DNA of 64,000 nt from Gaiellasilicea sp963829845. Its GTDB lineage: Bacteria > Actinomycetota > Thermoleophilia > Gaiellales > Gaiellaceae. The notes under the pieces are model-generated. The model was not told the origin of the DNA and searched no databases. It saw only the letters and a list, made by a program, of their open reading frames with translations. The DNA lies in contig CAWHKD010000030.1 in NCBI GenBank assembly GCA_963829845.1, positions 62,001 to 126,000 of the forward strand, given 5' to 3'. Both the position numbers and the translations under genes were made by a program. Shown piece after piece: positions 40,956 through 49,233 of the stretch. Position 1 is the stretch's first letter. Each line of letters begins with the position of its first letter.

Positions 40956-41798
40956 ATGGGGCGCACCCGCTCCTTCCTCGTCTCCCTGCCCGAGCGCATC
41001 GTCCGGTCGCTGGTCGCGGTCGTCGCCGGCGCCACCCATGAGGCTGCCGAGGTCGTGCTGCCGCGCTTCATCAGGCGCTCGCGGCTGTACGAGGTGAGCG
41101 CGAAGAACCTGCTCCGAATCGCGATCGAGCTCGTCGGCGACGTCGAGAGCGAGCCACCGTCCGGCCAGCCCGACGCCGGCGAGCTGTTGAAGCGGAAGAC
41201 GGCCGGCAACGTGGTCGAGCTGAGCTCGATCGTGGCGCTCGGATTCTCGCCGCTGTGGCTGCTCGCGGCTGCTTCAGATGTCTCTCATGGCTCCCGCGTG
41301 TACGTCCAGTCGCTGGTGGACGAGCTGAAGCGCGCCCGCGTGCTCGCGGAGGGATCGGAGCTGAGGACGATCGACGATGTGCTCGCGGCGCTCGAAGGGA
41401 CGTCGGGCACGACAGCGCGGCTGATCGACCTGCCGCCGCTCGAGCTGGCCGACCTGCGCGCGTCGCTCGCGGAGCTGCGCGCGAGCGCCGCCGAGCTGCC
41501 GTCGCCGCAGGAGCTCGCCGGGCTCTATGAGGGCTTGCGCCGGACAGCGGCCCGCGAGCGGCGCCCGCTGCTCGACGTCTCGTCCGGGATCGGACTCGCC
41601 TTCCTGCTCTCGGCGCGCAACGTCGGTCGCGAGCACCTCGTGGCGCCGTACCGCGAGGATTGGCAGCCGTTGCGCGCGGAGGGCTTTGCGGCCTACTCGC
41701 GGCGCATCGCGGCACCGTACCGCGACGCTGTCGCCGGCCACTTCGACGCCGCGCAGGTGAGTTGGACCGACCGTGCGCTCGCACGCTTGCGCCGGTGA
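40956..41798 (+). CDS. Conserved hypothetical protein
   Basis: A 280-residue, alpha-helical protein that I do not recognise. Features: a basic, amphipathic start (MGRTRSFLVSLPERIVRSLVAVVAGATHEAAEVVLPRF), a hydrophobic central segment (VALGFSPLWLLAAASDVSHGSRVYVQSLVDELK), Leu/Ala-rich helices, and a moderately hydrophobic GIGLAFLLSARNVGREHLV. It may associate with the membrane. It is leaderless-type (TAGGAT 10 nt upstream) and divergent from bolA-grxD. Confidence 0.6.
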   Translation: MGRTRSFLVSLPERIVRSLVAVVAGATHEAAEVVLPRFIRRSRLYEVSAKNLLRIAIELVGDVESEPPSGQPDAGELLKRKTAGNVVELSSIVALGFSPLWLLAAASDVSHGSRVYVQSLVDELKRARVLAEGSELRTIDDVLAALEGTSGTTARLIDLPPLELADLRASLAELRASAAELPSPQELAGLYEGLRRTAARERRPLLDVSSGIGLAFLLSARNVGREHLVAPYREDWQPLRAEGFAAYSRRIAAPYRDAVAGHFDAAQVSWTDRALARLRR

Positions 41799-41833
41799 CG
41801 CTCTTTACCCGGTTCTGACCGCGGAGGAGTACC

Positions 41834-43213
41834 TTGTTCGGGGTGAAGCTCGGGCTCGCGACGGTTGCGGCCTTCGTCGCGCTCGTAGCGACCGTGTCCG
41901 CACACGCCTCGACTCCGATCCCCTGGTGCGGCACGAGCTCGTCCGCGATCGACCGTCTACCCGACGCGACGTCGGCGTACGCCGTGCACGTTGCCTACGT
42001 CAGGCCGGCGAGCGCCCCCGATCGGTTCGCCGCGCTGGCGCCGCGCATCGTCGGCGACACCGCCGCGTTCGACACGTGGTGGCGCCGCGAGGACGCGACG
42101 CGGACGCCGCGGTTCGATCTCTTTCCGGCGCCGGGCTGCGCGACGTCGTTCGGAGCGCTCGACATCTCGAACGTGCAGCTGCCGCGCACGGTCAGCAACA
42201 TCAACAGCGCCTTCCAGGAGCTCCGCCTGCAGCTGTCGTCGGAGATCGGCTTCAACGAGCGTGAGAAGGCCTATCTCATCTATTACGACGGCCCGACCGG
42301 TCAGGTCGGCGAGGATCACGTCTGCGGGCAGGGAGCGCGCGCGAGCGGCTTCGACCTTCCCGGCCTCGCGGTCGTCTACCTCGACTCCTGCGACGCCGAC
42401 GTGGGCGACTCGCTCAGGCCCGTGGTTGCGGTGCACGAGCTGGTGCACGTCTTCGGCGCCGTCGATCGGGCGGCGCCAAACTCCTGCAGGAGCGGCCACG
42501 TCTGCGACTTCGGGCTCGATCTCATGACCGCCGTCCTCACCGGTGAGGAGCTCGAAGCGCACGTCCTCGACGCCGGCCGCAACGACTACTACGGCCACCT
42601 CGGTAGCTGGGCCGACGTGCAGGACTCGACCTTCCTCGAGCGTCTCGACTCGCCCGACCGGACGCCGCCGACCGTGCCGGCAGCCTTCCGCGTCGGCGAC
42701 GCAGCCACCGGCTCCGTGCGCCTCTCCTGGCAGGCCTCGTCGGACGATGTCGGGCCGGTCACGTACAGGCTCTACCAAGACCGTCTGTTCGTGCGCGAAG
42801 TGTCGACGACAACGGTGCTCCTGCCCGAGACGGACGGCGTGACGACCTACGCGGTTCGCGCGACCGATCCGGTAGGGCGACTGAGCGCGCCGGCCGCCGC
42901 GCGGTTCCGTCCCGATGCCGGCATGGTCGACGAGCAGGGTCGGCTGATCCGCGACACCGTCCGGCCACCGCCGATCGCACGGGTCACGATCAAGCGCACG
43001 GCGAAAGTAGCCGTGCTCTCTTGGCCGGCGGCGCACGATGTCGGCGGTCTGCGCGCGTACCGCGTCAAGGTCGGCTCGCGGACGCTCACGGTGCAGAAGC
43101 CGACGATCACCCTCACGCGCGCGCGTGTTGGCGGCCCCGTTTCGATCGCGGCGATCGACCGCGCCGGCAACGTCGGACCGTCGCTCGTAGTCGCGCGCGC
43201 CCGCGTGCACTGA
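41834..43213 (+). CDS. Secreted snapalysin-like metalloprotease with fibronectin type III-like repeats
   Basis: A 459-residue protein with a signal peptide (LGLATVAAFVALVATVSAHA). It contains VVAVHELVHVFGAVDRAAP. H-E-L-V-H-V-F-G-A-V-D fits the H-E-x-x-H-x-x-G-x-x-D zinc motif that marks snapalysin (M7), where Asp is the third ligand. Several Cys pairs (GEDHVCGQG, LDSCDADV, NSCRSGHVCDFG) suit a secreted enzyme. After about residue 278 there are two beta-sandwich FN3-like repeats (PTVPAAFRVGDAATGSVRLSWQASSDDVGPVTYRLYQ; ARVTIKRTAKVAVLSWPAAHDVGGLRAYRV). It starts at TTG with GGAGGAG just upstream. Confidence 0.75.
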   Translation: MFGVKLGLATVAAFVALVATVSAHASTPIPWCGTSSSAIDRLPDATSAYAVHVAYVRPASAPDRFAALAPRIVGDTAAFDTWWRREDATRTPRFDLFPAPGCATSFGALDISNVQLPRTVSNINSAFQELRLQLSSEIGFNEREKAYLIYYDGPTGQVGEDHVCGQGARASGFDLPGLAVVYLDSCDADVGDSLRPVVAVHELVHVFGAVDRAAPNSCRSGHVCDFGLDLMTAVLTGEELEAHVLDAGRNDYYGHLGSWADVQDSTFLERLDSPDRTPPTVPAAFRVGDAATGSVRLSWQASSDDVGPVTYRLYQDRLFVREVSTTTVLLPETDGVTTYAVRATDPVGRLSAPAAARFRPDAGMVDEQGRLIRDTVRPPPIARVTIKRTAKVAVLSWPAAHDVGGLRAYRVKVGSRTLTVQKPTITLTRARVGGPVSIAAIDRAGNVGPSLVVARARVH

Positions 43214-43305
43214 CGGTTCGCCGGCCGCGCCGCGCAGTACGTGCGGGACGGCTTCGTCCGCTCCTGGGAGCGGAGCTGCGCCCTCAGCTCGGCTGAGCCC
43301 GAAGC

Positions 43306-43340
43306 GGACATGTCCTGGGGACAGTCCCTGGGACGTGTCC
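43306..43340. repeat. Cluster of GGACA/TGTCC inverted repeats upstream of acnA
   Basis: Three consecutive palindromic units: GGACATGTCC, GGGGACAGTCCC and GGGACGTGTCC. The whole 35-bp segment is also near-palindromic. It ends 28 bp before the acnA -10 box (TACATT, 43369-43374). It could be a REP-like element or a multi-site operator. Confidence 0.5.
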
Positions 43341-43380
43341 GGAACGGCCCGGAGAGACAGGCGTTCGATACATTCGAGGC

Positions 43381-46128
43381 ATGGCCGACGAGCTGGCAGC
43401 GCGCTCCACCCTCACGGTCGGCGACCGCAGCCTCGAGATCTTCCGGCTCGACGCGCTCCAGCAGCAGTGGGACGTCGCGCGGCTCCCCTACACGCTGCGG
43501 ATCCTGCTCGAGAACGTGCTCCGCAACGGCTCGCGCGAGGACGTCGAGGCCGTCGCCGGCTGGGTGGCGACGGACGAGCCGAGCCGCGAGATCTCGTTCG
43601 CGCCCGCCCGCGTGCTGCTGCAGGACTTCACGGGCGTGCCGGCCGTCGTCGATCTCGCCGCGATGCGGAACGCGATGGCCGACTTCGGCGGCGACCCGGA
43701 GCAGATCAACCCGCTAATCCCCGTCGAGCTCGTGATCGACCACTCGGTGCAGGTGGACGTCTTCGGCACGGCAGCGGCCTTTGCGCGCAACGTCGAGCTC
43801 GAGTTCGAGCGCAACCGCGAGCGCTACGCCTTCCTCCGCTGGGGCCAGAGCGCCTTCCGCGACTTCAAGGTCGTCCCGCCGGGGACGGGGATCGTGCACC
43901 AGGTCAACCTCGAGTACCTGGCCCGCGTGATCGAGGAGCGCGACGGCGTCGCCTTCCCGGACACGCTCGTCGGCACCGACTCGCACACGACGATGGTGAA
44001 CGGGCTCGGCGTGCTCGGCTGGGGAGTCGGCGGGATCGAGGCGGAGGCGGCGATGCTCGGCGAGCCGCTGTCGATGCTCGTCCCGAAGGTCGTCGGCTTC
44101 AAGCTGACGGGCAAGCTCCCCGAGGGAGCCACCGCGACCGACCTCGTCCTCACCGTCACCGAGATCCTGCGCCAGGCGGGCGTCGTCGGGAAGTTCGTCG
44201 AGTACTTCGGCCACGGGCTCGCCTCGCTGCCACTCGCCGACCGGGCCACGATCGGGAACATGTCGCCCGAGTACGGCGCAACGTGCGGCTTCTTCCCCGT
44301 CGACGAGCTGACGCTCGAGTACCTGCGGCTGACGGGCCGGAGCGCCGAGCGGATCGAGCTCGTCGAGGCCTACTGCAAGGAGAACATGCTCTGGCACGAC
44401 CCGACGGAGGAGCCGACCTACTCGCAGGTGGTCGAGCTCGATCTCTCGACCGTCGAGCCCTCGCTCGCCGGCCCGCGCCGCCCCCAGGACCGCGTCCCGC
44501 TCACCCACGCGAAGACGTCGTTCCTCGACGCGCTCGGGACGTTCGGTGTCGAGAACGCGCTGACGAACGGAAGCCACGACAAGGCCGTCGCCGACACCTT
44601 CCCCGCGAGCGACCCGACGACGGAGCAGGCGCCCGGCGGCGCCGCGGAGCCCGAGCCCGACTCGACACCGGTCGCGGTCGTGGGCCCGGGTCGGAAGAGC
44701 GTCCCCGTGGCCGGATCCGACTACGCGCTCGAGCACGGCAGCGTCGTGATCGCTGCGATCACCTCCTGCACGAACACGTCGAACCCGCAGGTAATGGTCG
44801 GTGCCGGACTGCTCGCGAAGAAGGCGGTGGAGCGCGGGCTCACGAGCAAGCCCTGGGTGAAGACGAGCCTCGCCCCCGGGTCGAAGGTCGTGACCGAGTA
44901 CTACGACCGCGCCGGCCTGACGACCTACCTGGAGCAGCTCGGCTTCCACACCGTCGGCTACGGCTGCACGACCTGCATCGGCAACTCGGGCCCGCTCCCG
45001 GAGCCGATCTCCGTCGCCGTCGAAGAGGGCGACCTCGTCGTCTGCTCCGTCCTTTCCGGCAACCGCAACTTCGAGGCCCGGATCCACCCCGAGGTGAAGG
45101 CGAACTACCTTGCCTCGCCGCCGCTCGTGGTCGCCTACGCGCTCGCCGGCCGGATGGACCTCGACCTGCTCGAGGAGCCGCTCGGCGAGGACACGGACGG
45201 CAACGACGTCTACCTCCGCGACATCTGGCCGAGCGCGGCCGAGATCCAGGAGACGATCACGGCGTCGGTCCGGGGCGAGATGTTCCGCTCGACATACGCA
45301 GACGTCTTCACCGGCGACCAGCAGTGGCGCGAGCTGCCGGTCCCCGAGGGCGAGCTCTTCGAGTGGGAGCCTGATTCGACCTACGTACGGCGGCCGCCGT
45401 ACTTCGACCAGATGCCGACGAGCCCGCAGCCGTTCGGGGATGTGGCCGGTGCCCGCTGCCTCGTCATGCTCGGCGACTCGGTCACGACCGACCACATCTC
45501 ACCTGCGGGCTCGATCAAGCCGGAGTCACCGGCCGGCACGTACCTCCTCGGCCACGACGTCGAGCGGAAGCACTTCAACTCCTACGGCTCTCGCCGCGGC
45601 AACCACGAGGTGATGGTGCGGGGCACGTTCGCGAACGTGCGGCTGAAGAATCTGCTCGTGCCCGGCTCCGAAGGCACGTGGACGGTCCACCTTCCCGACG
45701 GCGAGGAGATGACGATCTTCGACGCCTCGCAGCGTTACCTGGCGGAGGGGACGCCGACGATCGTGATCGCAGGCAAGGAGTACGGCTCGGGCTCGTCCCG
45801 CGACTGGGCGGCGAAGGGACCGAACCTGCTCGGCGTCAAGGCCGCCATTGCGGAGAGCTACGAGCGGATCCACCGCTCGAACCTGCTGATGATGGGGATC
45901 CTGCCGCTCCAGTTCGGTCCGGGCGAGACCCCCGAGACGCTCGGCCTGACGGGCCGCGAGGCGTTCTCGATCGAGGGGATCGAGAACGGCGAGGCGAGCG
46001 AGGTGACGGTGCGCGCGGACGACACCGCCTTCACCGCCCGTGTGCGCCTGGACACGCCGCGCGAGCGTGAGTACCTGCGCCACGGCGGCATCCTCCCCTA
46101 CGTGCTGCGCCGCCTGCTCGCCGCCTGA
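43381..46128 (+). CDS. acnA: Aconitate hydratase
   Basis: A 915-residue aconitase A/IRP type. Cluster ligands are in AAITSCTNTSNPQVM and GYGCTTCIGNSGP. LVGTDSHTTMVNGLGVLGWGVGGIEAEAAMLG, IEYFGHG-type and the C-terminal swivel domain GKEYGSGSSRDWAAKG are complete. An extra linker of about 50 residues (SHDKAVADTFPASDPTTEQAPGG...) before the third domain is common in actinobacterial aconitases. It interconverts citrate and isocitrate. ATG follows TACATT by 6 nt (leaderless). An inverted-repeat cluster at 43306-43340 may regulate it. Confidence 0.97.
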   Translation: MADELAARSTLTVGDRSLEIFRLDALQQQWDVARLPYTLRILLENVLRNGSREDVEAVAGWVATDEPSREISFAPARVLLQDFTGVPAVVDLAAMRNAMADFGGDPEQINPLIPVELVIDHSVQVDVFGTAAAFARNVELEFERNRERYAFLRWGQSAFRDFKVVPPGTGIVHQVNLEYLARVIEERDGVAFPDTLVGTDSHTTMVNGLGVLGWGVGGIEAEAAMLGEPLSMLVPKVVGFKLTGKLPEGATATDLVLTVTEILRQAGVVGKFVEYFGHGLASLPLADRATIGNMSPEYGATCGFFPVDELTLEYLRLTGRSAERIELVEAYCKENMLWHDPTEEPTYSQVVELDLSTVEPSLAGPRRPQDRVPLTHAKTSFLDALGTFGVENALTNGSHDKAVADTFPASDPTTEQAPGGAAEPEPDSTPVAVVGPGRKSVPVAGSDYALEHGSVVIAAITSCTNTSNPQVMVGAGLLAKKAVERGLTSKPWVKTSLAPGSKVVTEYYDRAGLTTYLEQLGFHTVGYGCTTCIGNSGPLPEPISVAVEEGDLVVCSVLSGNRNFEARIHPEVKANYLASPPLVVAYALAGRMDLDLLEEPLGEDTDGNDVYLRDIWPSAAEIQETITASVRGEMFRSTYADVFTGDQQWRELPVPEGELFEWEPDSTYVRRPPYFDQMPTSPQPFGDVAGARCLVMLGDSVTTDHISPAGSIKPESPAGTYLLGHDVERKHFNSYGSRRGNHEVMVRGTFANVRLKNLLVPGSEGTWTVHLPDGEEMTIFDASQRYLAEGTPTIVIAGKEYGSGSSRDWAAKGPNLLGVKAAIAESYERIHRSNLLMMGILPLQFGPGETPETLGLTGREAFSIEGIENGEASEVTVRADDTAFTARVRLDTPREREYLRHGGILPYVLRRLLAA

Positions 46129-46212
46129 AATCTTTACTTTTTTCAACTGATATCGCGCTACTCTGGTCGCCCCCTGGCACCGACGGGGTCTCGGAGCCCG
46201 GGCTGGGGAGGG

Positions 46213-46252
46213 GAACGAACCGGGGGCGCCCACGTGGCGCCCCGGATCGTTC
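46213..46252 (+). terminator. Strong hairpin between acnA and the TPP riboswitch
   Basis: GAACGAACCGGGGGCGCC (46213-46230) pairs with GGCGCCCCGGATCGTTC (46236-46252) around CACGT. It lies just before the riboswitch -10 box, so it may isolate that unit from acnA transcription. Confidence 0.5.
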
Positions 46253-46255
46253 GGT

Positions 46256-46261
46256 TAGAGT
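46256..46261 (+). promoter_or_regulatory. -10 box of the TPP riboswitch transcript
   Basis: TAGAGT directly after the hairpin and about 6-8 nt before the first riboswitch helix; no clear -35. Confidence 0.4.
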
Positions 46262-46265
46262 GGCC

Positions 46266-46340
46266 GCCGACCGGGGTGCCCTACCGACGGGGCTGAGAAC
46301 ACACCCGCTGACCTGATCCGGGTAATGCCGGCGAAGGGAG
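46266..46340 (+). ncRNA. TPP riboswitch (THI element)
   Basis: The conserved pieces are in order: GGGGTGCC, then GGGGCTGAGA, ACACCCGCTGACCTGATCC and GGGTAATGCCGGCGAAGGGA. These are the pyrimidine-sensor CUGAGA and the pyrophosphate-sensor ACCUGAUC with the closing G-C-G-A-A-G-G-G-A. It binds thiamin pyrophosphate and shuts off the gene that follows. The ribosome site (GGGAGGAG, ~46335-46342) abuts the last helix, so translational control is likely. Confidence 0.95.
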
Positions 46341-46351
46341 GAGCAGAGGCG

Positions 46352-47665
46352 ATGGACGACACGCCCTCCTGGGGAATCGCGCCGGTGCCCCAGCGGTTGC
46401 GCGTGCTCGGCCTCCTCGACCAGGGTCTCCTCTGGGGCAGCCTCGGTGTCTCGCTGCTCGTGCTCGTCGCAGGGACGTACCTCGTGCCCGCACTCTCGCT
46501 GCCTGATGCCTTTCTCGCGATCGTCCTCGGCGGTCTCATCGGCAACGCGATGCTCGGCGTCGCCGCGATGATCGGCGCCGACGCGCGCGTACCAGCGATG
46601 GTGCTGATGCGGGCGCCGCTCGGTCGGCGGGGCTCCTGGGGACCCACGGTCCTGAACGCGGCGCAGTGCGTTGGGTGGGCGATCTTCGAACTGCTGATCA
46701 TCGCCACGGCTGTCGCCGCCCTCTCGGACGAGCTCTTCGGCTTCCGGGCGCAGTGGCTCTGGACGCTGCTCTTCGGCGGCGTCACGCTCGCGCTCGCCTT
46801 GCTCGGCCCGATCGGGTTCGTCCGCAAGTTCGTGCGCAAGTTCGCCGTCTGGGCCGTGCTCGCGTCGCTGCTCTACCTGACCTGGTGGGCGCTGGACGGC
46901 TCCGGCTTCGGCTCGCTCTGGGATCGCGAGGGCGAAGGCGGGTTCTCGGTGCTCGACGGCGTCGACCTCGTCGTCGCGATCACGGTCTCGTGGATCCCGC
47001 TCGTGGCCGACTACACACGCTTCGCCCGCAACCGCGGCAGCGCCTTCTGGGGGACCGCGGTCGGGTACTTCCTCGCGGGGACGTGGCTCTGGCTGCTGGG
47101 CGCCGTGCTCTTCTTCTCCCGCGACGTCACCGACCCTGCCGCCCTGCCGGTCGCGGTCGCGGCGGGCGGTGTCGGCGCCGTGCTCGCGCTGCTCGCCGTC
47201 ACCGTCGACGAGACCGACGAGGCGTTCGCGAACGTGTACTCGGCCTCGGTCTCGATCCAGAACCTCGGCCCGGACCTGCCGCAACGGGCGCTGCTGGTCG
47301 GCGTCTCCGCGGTCGCGACGCTCGGCGCCCTCACGATCGACCTGCTCTCGTACGAGAGCTTCCTGCTCATGCTCGGCTCCTTCTTCGTGCCGCTCTTCGG
47401 CGTGCTCCTCGCGGACTGGCTCTCGGCGGGCGCCCAGTACCGCGAGCGGGACGTCTTCAACGGCCCCTCGGTGCGTTGGGGGATGCTGGCGGCCTGGATT
47501 GCGGGGTTCGCGCTCTACCAGTGGCTGCACCCCGTCGGCCCCTCGTGGTGGACGGATCTGATCGGCGAGGGTGCCGGCCTCGACCTCGGCGCGACGCTCC
47601 CGAGCTTCGCGGTCTCGGTCGCGCTCGGGCTCGCGGTCGCGACGCTGGGGAGGCGGCGCTTCTAG
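46352..47665 (+). CDS. cytX: NCS1-family permease, probable hydroxymethylpyrimidine transporter
   Basis: A 437-residue protein with about 12 hydrophobic segments (LLWGSLGVSLLVLVAGTYLV, FLAIVLGGLIGNAMLGVAAM, ...). NCS1 features include MVLMRAPLGRRGSWGPTVLNAAQCVGWAIFELL and ADYTRFARN. Its place directly under a TPP riboswitch identifies it as a thiamin-precursor importer. CytX is the NCS1 member regularly found in this setting and proposed to import hydroxymethylpyrimidine. The ATG at MDDTPSWGIAP is 12 nt after the ribosome site. Confidence 0.9.
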   Translation: MDDTPSWGIAPVPQRLRVLGLLDQGLLWGSLGVSLLVLVAGTYLVPALSLPDAFLAIVLGGLIGNAMLGVAAMIGADARVPAMVLMRAPLGRRGSWGPTVLNAAQCVGWAIFELLIIATAVAALSDELFGFRAQWLWTLLFGGVTLALALLGPIGFVRKFVRKFAVWAVLASLLYLTWWALDGSGFGSLWDREGEGGFSVLDGVDLVVAITVSWIPLVADYTRFARNRGSAFWGTAVGYFLAGTWLWLLGAVLFFSRDVTDPAALPVAVAAGGVGAVLALLAVTVDETDEAFANVYSASVSIQNLGPDLPQRALLVGVSAVATLGALTIDLLSYESFLLMLGSFFVPLFGVLLADWLSAGAQYRERDVFNGPSVRWGMLAAWIAGFALYQWLHPVGPSWWTDLIGEGAGLDLGATLPSFAVSVALGLAVATLGRRRF

Positions 47666-47675
47666 AGTTGACCCG

Positions 47676-48473
47676 ATGCGCGGCGTCGCGGCGATCGGGA
47701 ACATCGCTCTGGACACAATCGCGGGCGGCCCGCCGCGGGTCGGCGGCGCGCCCTACCACGCGGCGCGCGCCCTCCGACTCCTCGGCGGCAACTCGCGGAT
47801 CGTGACGCGTTCGGCCGAGTCGGACCGCCGCGCCCTCGTCGCGCCGCTGGCGGCGCTCGGCGTCCCCTGGAGCTGGCTTCCCGCACCCACCACGACGAGA
47901 TTCGACATCCGCTACCACGGCGAGGAGCGCGAGATGTCGATCGGCGACCCGGGCTCGCCCTGGTCGGTCGCGGACGCTCAGGCGGTCGGGCGCGCCGAAT
48001 GGGTGCAAGTCGGCGGGCTGACGCGCGGCGACTTCCCGCCCGACGTGCTCGCGGCGCTCGCCCGCGATCGCCGGCTCGCCCTCGACGGCCAGGCGCTCGT
48101 CCGGCCCGCAGTCACCGGCCCCCTCGTCCTCGACGCCGACTTCGACCCCGACGTGCTCCGGCACCTGACGGTGCTGAAGCTGAACGAGGAGGAGGTCGCC
48201 GCACTCGGCGGTGAGGAGGAGGCAACCGCGCTCGGCGTTCCCGAGTTGCTGCTCACACACGGATCGACCGGGGCGCTGCTCATCAGCCGCGGCGTCCGGG
48301 AGCGGATCCCGGTGCGGCGGATCGACACCGATAACCCGACCGGCGCCGGCGACGCGTTTCTCGCCGGCTACGCCTGGGCGCGCGCGGCCGGCCACCGCCC
48401 GGCCTCGGCAGCTCGCCACGCCGCCACGACCGCCGCACGCGTGCTCGAGCTAACCGTCTCTCCCGCCGCGTGA
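47676..48473 (+). CDS. PfkB-family carbohydrate kinase
   Basis: A 265-residue ribokinase-fold protein: AAIGNIALDTIAGGPPRVGGAPYHAARALRLLGG at the start, VLKLNEEEVAALGG in the middle, and the PfkB signature RIDTDNPTGAGDAFLAGYAWARA with catalytic Asp. It is shorter than typical ribokinases (about 300). The substrate is unknown (a sugar or nucleoside). ATG follows TAGAGT by 7 nt, so despite lying 10 bp after the HMP permease it may have its own promoter. The stop overlaps the next GTG. Confidence 0.85.
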   Translation: MRGVAAIGNIALDTIAGGPPRVGGAPYHAARALRLLGGNSRIVTRSAESDRRALVAPLAALGVPWSWLPAPTTTRFDIRYHGEEREMSIGDPGSPWSVADAQAVGRAEWVQVGGLTRGDFPPDVLAALARDRRLALDGQALVRPAVTGPLVLDADFDPDVLRHLTVLKLNEEEVAALGGEEEATALGVPELLLTHGSTGALLISRGVRERIPVRRIDTDNPTGAGDAFLAGYAWARAAGHRPASAARHAATTAARVLELTVSPAA

Positions 48474-48859
48474 TCGCGCTCGTCCGGACGGTCGACGGCG
48501 TCGTTCAGGTCGACATCGAGATGGAGGTCGCGTTCGGCGAGGTCGACGCGCAGGTCGACCACGAGCCGATCGAGCTGGAGCTACCGCGCGTCGTCGCCGC
48601 CTCAGCGGCCGGGGCGACGGTCGTCGCCGTCGTCGACCGCCGGCCGCCGCTCGTCGTCTCCTACGACGCCGGCGCAACCTGGAACGAGGCCGGCGGCGGG
48701 CTTCCCCCGGGCTTCGACGTCGCCGTCGATCCCGCCGACCCGGACCGGATCCTCTTCGCGGCGCGCAACCGCCTCTACCTCTCAACGGACGGCGGCCGCT
48801 TCTGGCGCTCGCTCGCGCCCGAGCTCCCGGACGTGGAAGCGGTGGCCTGGGCCGAATAG
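48470..48859 (+). CDS. Small Asp-box (BNR) repeat protein
   Basis: A 129-residue protein, not assigned to a named family. Two Asp-box-like turns are visible: VVSYDAGATWNEAGGGLP and LYLSTDGGRFWRSLAPELP. These are the S-x-D-x-G-x-x-W motifs found in sialidase-type beta-propellers. Two motifs are too few for a complete propeller, so it may be a fragment-like or oligomeric relative. It overlaps the PfkB stop (GTGA). Confidence 0.6.
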   Translation: MIALVRTVDGVVQVDIEMEVAFGEVDAQVDHEPIELELPRVVAASAAGATVVAVVDRRPPLVVSYDAGATWNEAGGGLPPGFDVAVDPADPDRILFAARNRLYLSTDGGRFWRSLAPELPDVEAVAWAE

Positions 48860-48868
48860 GCTCGCGAC

Positions 48869-49228
48869 ATGACCGACAGACTGCCCCGCATCCTCCTCCA
48901 CGCCGAAGGCGCCGCCGTCGCGGTCGTTGCCGTGACCCTCTACTTCCACGAGGGCTACGAGTGGTGGCTGTTGCTCCTGCTCGCGCTCGCGCCCGACCTG
49001 GCGATGATCGGGTACGCCGCCGGGCCCCGCGCGGGCGCAACGGCCTACGACCTCGTCCACACGTATGTGGGACCGGTCCTCCTCGGCGCGGGCGGTGTGA
49101 TCTGGAGCTCCGACACGGCGCTCATGCTCGCGCTGATCTGGCTGACGCACATCGGCGTCGACCGTGCCGTCGGCTACGGGCTCAAGTACCCGAGCGGTTT
49201 CAAGGAGACCCACCTGCAACGGGTCTAA
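48869..49228 (+). CDS. DUF4260 family membrane protein
   Basis: A 119-residue protein with about four hydrophobic segments (AEGAAVAVVAVTLYFH, WWLLLLLALAPDLAMIGYAAG, VGPVLLGAGGVIW, LMLALIWLTHIG) and the family ending HIGVDRAVGYGLKYPSGFKETHLQRV, which matches DUF4260 closely. Function unknown. The -10-like TAGGCT (48857-48862) overlaps the stop codon of the previous gene and lies 6 nt before the ATG. Confidence 0.85.
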   Translation: MTDRLPRILLHAEGAAVAVVAVTLYFHEGYEWWLLLLLALAPDLAMIGYAAGPRAGATAYDLVHTYVGPVLLGAGGVIWSSDTALMLALIWLTHIGVDRAVGYGLKYPSGFKETHLQRV

Positions 49229-49233
49229 CCGGC

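Noticed and set aside
43335..43380. Alternative aconitase start at ATG 43335 region.
   Set aside because: It is in another frame. ATG 43381 gives the normal aconitase N-terminus and has TACATT 6 nt upstream.
43335..45374. Very long open frames in the wrong frame or antisense to aconitase, and similar ones over acsA, the sulfatase and the GTPases.
   Set aside because: High GC makes stop codons rare in alternative frames. Products are Arg/Ala-rich low-complexity chains with no family motifs, while the sense frames encode well-known enzymes.
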